Shown piece by piece: positions 5,955-9,545 of a stretch of 9,545 nucleotides of DNA. The position numbers and the translations under genes were made by a program. How positions within the stretch are numbered: position 1 is the stretch's first letter; every line of letters starts with the position of its first letter. This stretch comes from an uncultured Eubacteriales bacterium (lineage in GTDB: Bacteria; Bacillota; Clostridia; UBA1381). The stretch covers positions 1 to 9,545 of the forward strand of contig USPO01000043.1 in NCBI GenBank assembly GCA_900556575.1. The letters run 5' to 3'. The notes under the pieces are model-generated. The model worked only from the letters and a program-made list of their open reading frames with translations. It was not told where the DNA came from and ran no database searches.

Positions 5955-5974
5955 TTTATATACTATTTATTAAT

Positions 5975-6003
5975 ATTTTAACATATAAATTAAAATATGT
6001 CAA
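5975..6003 (-). promoter_or_regulatory. Promoter of the diguanylate cyclase gene
   Basis: TTGACA (6003-5998), 17-bp spacer, TAAAAT (5980-5975) on the minus strand. Predicted start near 5968, giving a 65-nt leader. Confidence 0.8.
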
Positions 6004-6042
6004 GAGAATATTCATTATTAATATTTTTTATAAAAAAAATAA

Positions 6043-6071
6043 TTGATTTTTGTCGAAATTTATGGTATAAT
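6043..6071 (+). promoter_or_regulatory. Promoter of the DUF4230 gene
   Basis: TTGATT (6043-6048), 17-bp spacer, TATAAT (6066-6071), with TGG just before the -10 (extended -10). The -35 regions of the two divergent promoters are about 40 bp apart. Confidence 0.8.
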
Positions 6072-6103
6072 CTAATCATATTTAATGGTCGGAGGAATAT
6101 CAA

Positions 6104-6721
6104 ATGGAAAAACCGTCTAAAAGCAATAAATGGATTGCCGCAATATTTGCTGTAATCGTATTGGCTTTCGCATTAAAATCAATATTTTTAAAGCCGGACA
6201 GTACAACAAATATAGCCACTAAAATTTCAATTGCTTTTAATGATATAGGAGAACTTGCAACCGAGAATTATAACTTCAGTAATGTCGGAAAATATGAGGG
6301 CGATAAGTTAAAAGCATTTGGTATAGAAATACCCTTCACAGGAAAAAGATGCTTAATTACATACGATGGAACCGCCAAAATAGGTATCTCGGATATATCC
6401 AAAATTACAGCGTCGGTCGATAATTCCGGTAAAAAAATTCTTGTTTCCTGTCCCGAACTTGAACTTTTGGGTGATCCGGTTATAAATCCTTCAAGTATTG
6501 AAGTATATGACCAAACCTTTAACATAGTAAATCAAATTTCCATAAATGATTTTTCGGACTTTCTTACAAGTGAGATTAATTCTACGAAACAAGCTATATT
6601 AGATAAAGATTTATTTGAAAACGCAAAAGAACATACTCGCAAGGTATTGACATCAAGCATAAAATCTATTACCTCTCAGACTAATATTAAAGATTATGAA
6701 GTAGAGATTGAATACTATTAA
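6104..6721 (+). CDS. DUF4230 domain protein, membrane-anchored
   Basis: 205 aa; the only plus-strand gene in the window. GGAGG lies 8 nt before the ATG. One N-terminal hydrophobic segment (about 10-27, IAAIFAVIVLAFALKSIF) preceded by Lys/Ser-rich residues suggests a membrane anchor or uncleaved signal with the rest outside. The 35-200 part matches the DUF4230 pattern as I remember it: GKRCLITYDGTAKIGISDIS (about 80-99), IKITA-type strand, then KILVSCPELELLGDPVI and SSIEVYDQTFN. The function of the family is unknown; nothing in the neighbourhood reveals a role. It has its own promoter and shares a terminator with the ribosomal operon coming from the other side. Confidence 0.82.
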   Translation: MEKPSKSNKWIAAIFAVIVLAFALKSIFLKPDSTTNIATKISIAFNDIGELATENYNFSNVGKYEGDKLKAFGIEIPFTGKRCLITYDGTAKIGISDISKITASVDNSGKKILVSCPELELLGDPVINPSSIEVYDQTFNIVNQISINDFSDFLTSEINSTKQAILDKDLFENAKEHTRKVLTSSIKSITSQTNIKDYEVEIEYY

Positions 6722-6750
6722 AAAACCGCACAAAAATTGTGCGGTTTTTT
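6720..6750. terminator. Bidirectional intrinsic terminator
   Basis: CCGCACAA (6726-6733) and TTGTGCGG (6737-6744) form an 8-bp stem with a 3-nt loop, flanked by six A and six T that extend the stem and give a U-run on both strands. It starts at the stop codon of the DUF4230 gene and lies 24 nt past the stop of rplA, serving both. Confidence 0.92.
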
Positions 6751-6774
6751 GTATTTGCTTAAGTAATCGGATAA

Positions 6775-7467
6775 TTAACCTAACTTTGCAGCGTTTACCT
6801 TGATTCCAGGTCCCATTGTTGAAGCAACAACAACGCTCTTTAAATACTGACCCTTTGCAGCTGCCGGCTTAGCCTTGATGATAGCTTCCATAAGTGTTGT
6901 GAAGTTATCCTGAAGCTTTTCAGCACCGAATGAAGCCTTACCGATCGGGCAGTGAATGATATTTGTCTTATCAAGTCTGTACTCAATCTTACCTGCTTTA
7001 ATTTCATTAACAGCCTTTGTTACATCCATAGTAACTGTGCCTGCCTTCGGTGACGGCATTAAACCCTTAGGTCCTAATACTCTACCTAAACGACCTACAA
7101 CACCCATCATATCCGGTGTTGCAACAACTACGTCGAAATCAAACCAGTTCTCGCCCTGAATTTTCTGTACGAGATCCATATCACCAACGTAATCAGCACC
7201 TGCTGCCTTAGCCTCATCAGCCTTCGGTCCCTTAGCAAATACTAATACCTTTACTGACTTACCTGTACCGTGCGGAAGAACGATAGCGCCTCTAACCTGC
7301 TGATCTGCGTGTCTTGAGTCTACACCTAATCTTACATGAACTTCTACAGTTTCGTCAAACTTAGCACCTGCTGTCTTTGTAGCAAGCTCCATAGCCTCTG
7401 CTGTGTCATATAACTTTGACTTGTCAACGAGCTTCTTAAGCTCCTGATATTTCTTTCCTCTGAACAT
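6775..7467 (-). CDS. rplA: 50S ribosomal protein L1
   Basis: 230 aa, the normal bacterial length. L1 binds helices 76-78 of 23S rRNA, forms the L1 stalk that helps deacylated tRNA leave the E site, and represses its own mRNA. Seen: start MFRGKKYQELKKLVDKSKLY, VEVHVRLGVDSRHADQQVRG (about 41-60), VVATPDMMGVVGRLGRVLGP and KGLMPSPKAGTVT, all L1 hallmarks, and the end STMGPGIKVN. GGAGG lies 8 nt before the ATG, directly after an L1-binding-like RNA element. It is the last gene of the operon here: the rplJ-rplL pair that often follows is absent. Confidence 0.98.
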   Translation of the reverse strand: MFRGKKYQELKKLVDKSKLYDTAEAMELATKTAGAKFDETVEVHVRLGVDSRHADQQVRGAIVLPHGTGKSVKVLVFAKGPKADEAKAAGADYVGDMDLVQKIQGENWFDFDVVVATPDMMGVVGRLGRVLGPKGLMPSPKAGTVTMDVTKAVNEIKAGKIEYRLDKTNIIHCPIGKASFGAEKLQDNFTTLMEAIIKAKPAAAKGQYLKSVVVASTMGPGIKVNAAKLG

Positions 7468-7483
7468 TTATAAATCCTCCTTC

Positions 7484-7511
7484 GTGGTCAAACGAGCATT
7501 TGCTCTCCCAC
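7484..7511 (-). promoter_or_regulatory. L1-binding-site mimic before rplA
   Basis: Minus-strand RNA: GUGG, GA, stem GAGC, loop AAAU, stem GCUC, GUUUGA, CCAC. The GUGG/CCAC outer helix, the GA / GUUUGA internal loop and the inner helix follow the plan of the L1 site in 23S rRNA (GUGG-GA-GG ... CC-G...A-CCAC). It ends just before the GGAGG of rplA, so bound L1 would block initiation. Inferred from resemblance, not from an alignment program. Confidence 0.7.
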
Positions 7512-7522
7512 TTGAATCACAA

Positions 7523-7948
7523 TTAGTCTCCTACTACTACGCCCATGCTTCTGCAAGTACCTGCGATCATGCTCATAGCTGCTTCTAATGATGCTGCATT
7601 TAAATCCTTCATCTTTGTTTCAGCAATCTGCTGAACATCTGCCTTTGAAATTGTAGCAACCTTAGTCTTGTTCGGTACACCCGAACCGCTCTGAATCTTA
7701 CAAGCCTTCTTGATAAGAACTGCAGCCGGCGGAGTCTTTGTAATGAACGAGAATGATCTGTCTGCATATACGGTAATAACTACCGGAATAATAAGACCTG
7801 CATCCTTAGCTGTCTTTTCATTAAATTCCTTTGTAAACTGCATAATGTTTACACCGTGCTGACCTAAAGCCGGACCTACCGGCGGAGCCGGTGTTGCCTT
7901 ACCGGCAGGAATCTGTAACTTTATATAACCTGCAACCTTCTGTGCCAT
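7523..7948 (-). CDS. rplK: 50S ribosomal protein L11
   Basis: 141 aa from ATG 7948, the exact usual length. AGGAGG ends 8 nt before this ATG; a GTG nine bases upstream overlaps the SD and is rejected. L11 binds the GTPase-associated centre of 23S rRNA (helices 43-44) and is needed for stringent factor activation. Seen: GYIKLQIPAGKATPAPPVGP near the start, LGQHGVNIMQFTKEFNEKT, SFITKTPPAAVLIKKA, and the C-terminal end MIAGTCRSMGVVV. It lies between nusG and rplA, with an L1-like site in its leader. Confidence 0.98.
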   Translation of the reverse strand: MAQKVAGYIKLQIPAGKATPAPPVGPALGQHGVNIMQFTKEFNEKTAKDAGLIIPVVITVYADRSFSFITKTPPAAVLIKKACKIQSGSGVPNKTKVATISKADVQQIAETKMKDLNAASLEAAMSMIAGTCRSMGVVVGD

Positions 7949-8008
7949 GATGGCCACCTCCTAAAATTCTCATATAGCCTGTCCTCATTGGACACGTGCT
8001 AAATAAAT

Positions 8009-8042
8009 GTGGTAATTGCGGATTCCCTATGAATCCTCCCAC
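8009..8042 (-). promoter_or_regulatory. L1-binding-site mimic in the rplK leader
   Basis: Minus-strand RNA: GUGG, GA, stem GGAUUC, loop AUAGG, stem GAAUCC, GCAAUUA, CCAC. The layout matches the L1 site of 23S rRNA and the element before rplA. It is about 60 nt upstream of the rplK start, and L1 is known to repress the rplK-rplA mRNA in other bacteria. Confidence 0.75.
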
Positions 8043-8062
8043 TGTTACCAGAGGGATAAATT

Positions 8063-8080
8063 ATAATGCTTTCGCATTAT
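8063..8080 (-). other. Stable GAAA-tetraloop hairpin between nusG and rplK
   Basis: Minus strand ATAATGC-GAAA-GCATTAT: a 7-bp stem closed by a GNRA tetraloop, 37 nt after the nusG stop. The following AATTTAT is only weakly U-rich, so it may be an mRNA processing or stability element, or a leaky attenuator, rather than a full terminator. Confidence 0.45.
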
Positions 8081-8116
8081 GCTTTTAATATCAATTATTA
8101 TTAATATTAACCTAAA

Positions 8117-8686
8117 TTAAATTTCAATCGCCTTAACCTGCGAAAGCTCCAGCTCCGCCGGTGTCTGACGATTAAACATAGATACTAGCACATGCACCTT
8201 TCGATGCTCTGTATCAATACCTGTAACCTTACCTGTAAAGCCTTCCATCGGACCTGAAATAACATTAACCTCATCACCGATGTTGAATTCGACATCCTTG
8301 GCTCTGACCGAACCGATGCCCATTCGCTCCACTTCTTCTTCGCTTAGTGGAACCGGCTTTGATGCCGGGCCTACAAATCCCGTAACACCGCGTGTATTTC
8401 TTACAGCATACCATGTCTTGGAATTCATTTTCATCTTAATAACAACGTAGCCCGGGAACAGCTTAACTGTTCTCATTTTTCCACCTTCGCCGCACTCTTC
8501 CATTGTCGGAATAAGTACCTCTGAAATAAGATCATGCATATCCTGGTTTTCAACATATCTTTCGATAGTGTCCTTAACCTTATTTTCATAACCCGAATAG
8601 GTATGAACTATATACCACTTAAATTCATTTGATACCTCAACCCCGGCTAATCCGGAGCTGTTTGCTTCGTATTCTGCCTCGGCCAT
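8117..8686 (-). CDS. nusG: Transcription elongation/termination factor NusG
   Basis: 189 aa. NusG binds the RNA polymerase clamp and affects pausing, Rho function and coupling to translation. Seen: an acidic 20-residue N-terminal extension, then the NGN domain (about 22-125) with KWYIVHTYSGYENKV, LFPGYVVIKM (76-85) and VRNTRGVTGFVG (95-106), and a KOW domain (about 135-188) with GDEVNVISGPMEGFTGKV. AAGGAG precedes the ATG by about 7 nt. It lies between secE and rplK, the conserved order. Confidence 0.98.
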   Translation of the reverse strand: MAEAEYEANSSGLAGVEVSNEFKWYIVHTYSGYENKVKDTIERYVENQDMHDLISEVLIPTMEECGEGGKMRTVKLFPGYVVIKMKMNSKTWYAVRNTRGVTGFVGPASKPVPLSEEEVERMGIGSVRAKDVEFNIGDEVNVISGPMEGFTGKVTGIDTEHRKVHVLVSMFNRQTPAELELSQVKAIEI

Positions 8687-8746
8687 TTATATTCTCCTTC
8701 CTAACAACTTTATAGACTACTCTTTTCCAAACTGCTTGTCTATGGA

Positions 8747-8935
8747 TTAGAGAATCTCTGTCAGCTTTGTGAATACCCAGCCGAAACCGGCATCTAATAC
8801 TGATAATACAGCAGTAATTAACGCAATGAATACAATAATGACTATGGAATTGTGAATTAACTGATCCTTAGTCGGCCATGTTACCTTCTTGAGCTCAGCC
8901 TTACATTCCGATAAATACTTCTTAAACTTAGCCAT
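8747..8935 (-). CDS. secE: Preprotein translocase subunit SecE
   Basis: 62 aa, typical of the short single-helix SecE of Gram-positive bacteria. SecE clamps the SecY channel. Seen: the amphipathic start with ECKAELKKVTWPTKDQL (10-26), in which the KVTWP core is the family signature, and one membrane helix at about 29-54 (IVIIVFIALITAVLSVLDAGF). Located between rpmG and nusG as in most bacteria. Confidence 0.97.
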   Translation of the reverse strand: MAKFKKYLSECKAELKKVTWPTKDQLIHNSIVIIVFIALITAVLSVLDAGFGWVFTKLTEIL

Positions 8936-8966
8936 TTCTACACATCCTTACTAAAAACAACGCTAA

Positions 8967-9116
8967 TTATTTGGTTTCCTTATGAAGAGTGTGCTTTCTG
9001 CAGAACTTACAGTACTTGTTCATCTCAAGTCTGTCCGGATCGTTCTTCTTATTCTTCATTGTGTTGTAATTTCTCTGCTTGCATTCTGTGCATGCTAAAG
9101 TAATCTTAACTCTCAT
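8967..9116 (-). CDS. rpmG: 50S ribosomal protein L33, zinc-binding form
   Basis: 49 aa from ATG 9116, with GGAGG 7-8 nt upstream. Translation gives MRVKITLACTECKQRNY at the start and KHTLHKETK at the end. Cysteines at 9, 12, 36 and 39 form two CxxC pairs, so this is the zinc-binding (C+) paralog rather than a zinc-free one. First gene of the operon; 31 bp separate it from secE. Confidence 0.95.
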   Translation of the reverse strand: MRVKITLACTECKQRNYNTMKNKKNDPDRLEMNKYCKFCRKHTLHKETK

Positions 9117-9152
9117 TCTTTACACCTCCGATTATTTTACGTTCCTTTCTCA

Positions 9153-9173
9153 TGCGTACAAAAAAAGTACGCA
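9153..9173 (-). other. Hairpin with T-only loop in the rpmG operon leader
   Basis: TGCGTAC (9153-9159) and GTACGCA (9167-9173) form a perfect 7-bp stem with a loop of seven identical bases (U in the transcript). It is preceded in the RNA by a run of about 11 U. It lies between the transcription start and the rpmG SD; not a terminator, because no U-run follows the stem. Confidence 0.45.
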
Positions 9174-9206
9174 AAAAAAAAAAAGAGCCTTTTCTTAAGC
9201 ACTATA

Positions 9207-9235
9207 ATTGTATCACAGTATAGGAAGTTTGTCAA
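9207..9235 (-). promoter_or_regulatory. Promoter of the rpmG-secE-nusG-rplK-rplA operon
   Basis: TTGACA (9235-9230), 17-bp spacer, TACAAT (9212-9207), with TGA before the -10 (extended -10). Predicted start near 9200, giving a leader of about 84 nt. Confidence 0.88.
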
Positions 9236-9267
9236 GTCTTTTTTCAGATTTTTTTATTTTTAAGAGC

Positions 9268-9302
9268 AATTCTGCGAAATCCTCAAAAAATCCCGCAGAA
9301 TT
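9268..9302 (-). terminator. Candidate 3'-end hairpin of folA
   Basis: AATTCTGCG and CGCAGAATT (9302-9294 with 9276-9268) form a perfect 9-bp stem with a 17-nt loop, starting inside the folA stop codon. The following bases (GCTCTTAAAAAT) are not a real U-run, so termination is uncertain; it may protect the 3' end. Confidence 0.35.
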
Positions 9303-9545
9303 ATGCTTTAGTATACATTTCAAACCAAAATTCCAGTGAGTTATGCACTTTTTTTTCGGATCTTTCTTTAATTACCCACGTTTTATCCAACTCATCAAGG
9401 AAAACTTCTCCGTTTCCGTCCGCATCCACCCTTGTAATATAGAGGGTATCACAAAATCCGATAAGCTGCCTGTATACCTCTCCTCCTCCTATTACAAATA
9501 TATCTCCCTTAAGCTCTTCAATTACCGCTGCAAGCTCCGATATAT
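9301..9545 (-). CDS. folA: Dihydrofolate reductase, C-terminal part (gene cut by the window edge)
   Basis: 81 complete codons to the TAA at 9301-9303; the start lies beyond base 9545. The product reduces dihydrofolate to tetrahydrofolate with NADPH. Seen: GDIFVIGGGEVYRQLI, matching the DHFR NADPH-binding IGGGxVY motif and following helix, then DTLYITRVDADGNGEVFLDEL, the DHFR strand TLYITR with its acidic loop, and the closing strand LEFWFEMYTKA. The active-site acidic residue and the N-terminal half are outside the window. It ends about 65 bp before the rpmG promoter and is probably in a separate transcription unit. Confidence 0.9.
   Translation of the reverse strand, partial: ISELAAVIEELKGDIFVIGGGEVYRQLIGFCDTLYITRVDADGNGEVFLDELDKTWVIKERSEKKVHNSLEFWFEMYTKA

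Noticed and set aside
7949..7957. Upstream GTG (7957) as start of L11
   Set aside because: The GTG overlaps the AGGAGG site; the ATG at 7948 gives the standard 141-residue L11.
8687..8746. ATAGAC/GTCTAT pair between secE and nusG as a terminator
   Set aside because: Six-base arms with a loop of about 20 nt and no U-run, within a conserved co-transcribed operon.
1..9545. Mobile element, CRISPR array, tRNA or prophage genes
   Set aside because: No transposase or integrase-like protein, no regularly spaced repeats and no cloverleaf sequence was found.

Overview
The window is low-GC, compact DNA with strong Shine-Dalgarno sites (GGAGG), textbook TTGACA/TATAAT promoters and a bacterial rpmG-secE-nusG-rplK-rplA block. 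Together with an ECF sigma/anti-sigma pair, a DUF4367 domain, a copper-amine-oxidase-N 'stalk' protein and a DUF4230 protein, this points to an anaerobic member of the Clostridia (Bacillota), perhaps a gut Lachnospiraceae or Oscillospiraceae relative. The genus cannot be fixed from the sequence. I see no mobile element, CRISPR array, tRNA or rRNA. All genes but one lie on the minus strand, so the text below follows transcription from right to left.

Right part (9545 to 6775): the 3' end of a dihydrofolate reductase gene (folA), then a consensus promoter driving rpmG (L33), secE, nusG, rplK (L11) and rplA (L1). Two RNA elements resembling the L1-binding site of 23S rRNA precede rplK and rplA, so L1 probably represses both cistrons. 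The usual rplJ-rplL pair does not follow. The block ends at a symmetrical terminator shared with a convergent plus-strand DUF4230 gene (6104-6721).

Middle part (6103 to 3174): a divergent promoter region serves the DUF4230 gene and a minus-strand diguanylate cyclase. The cyclase has an intact GGDEF motif and I-site, plus a four-cysteine cluster in its N-terminal sensory region. Next comes a consensus promoter followed by an unusually long leader (about 355 nt) with three hairpins and two candidate small ORFs. It leads into a CNNM/CorC-type (HlyC-like) membrane transporter gene with its own terminator.

Left part (2966 to 12): a putative signal-responsive module. A secreted stalk-domain protein carries a C-terminal DUF4367-like domain. 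It is followed by an ECF sigma factor starting at TTG, which overlaps by 14 bp a transmembrane anti-sigma factor whose external part carries a closely similar DUF4367-like domain. The shared domain in regulator and secreted protein, and a CATACAG motif at the same distance before both the stalk gene and the sigma gene, suggest one regulatory circuit. This is the most interesting region of the window.
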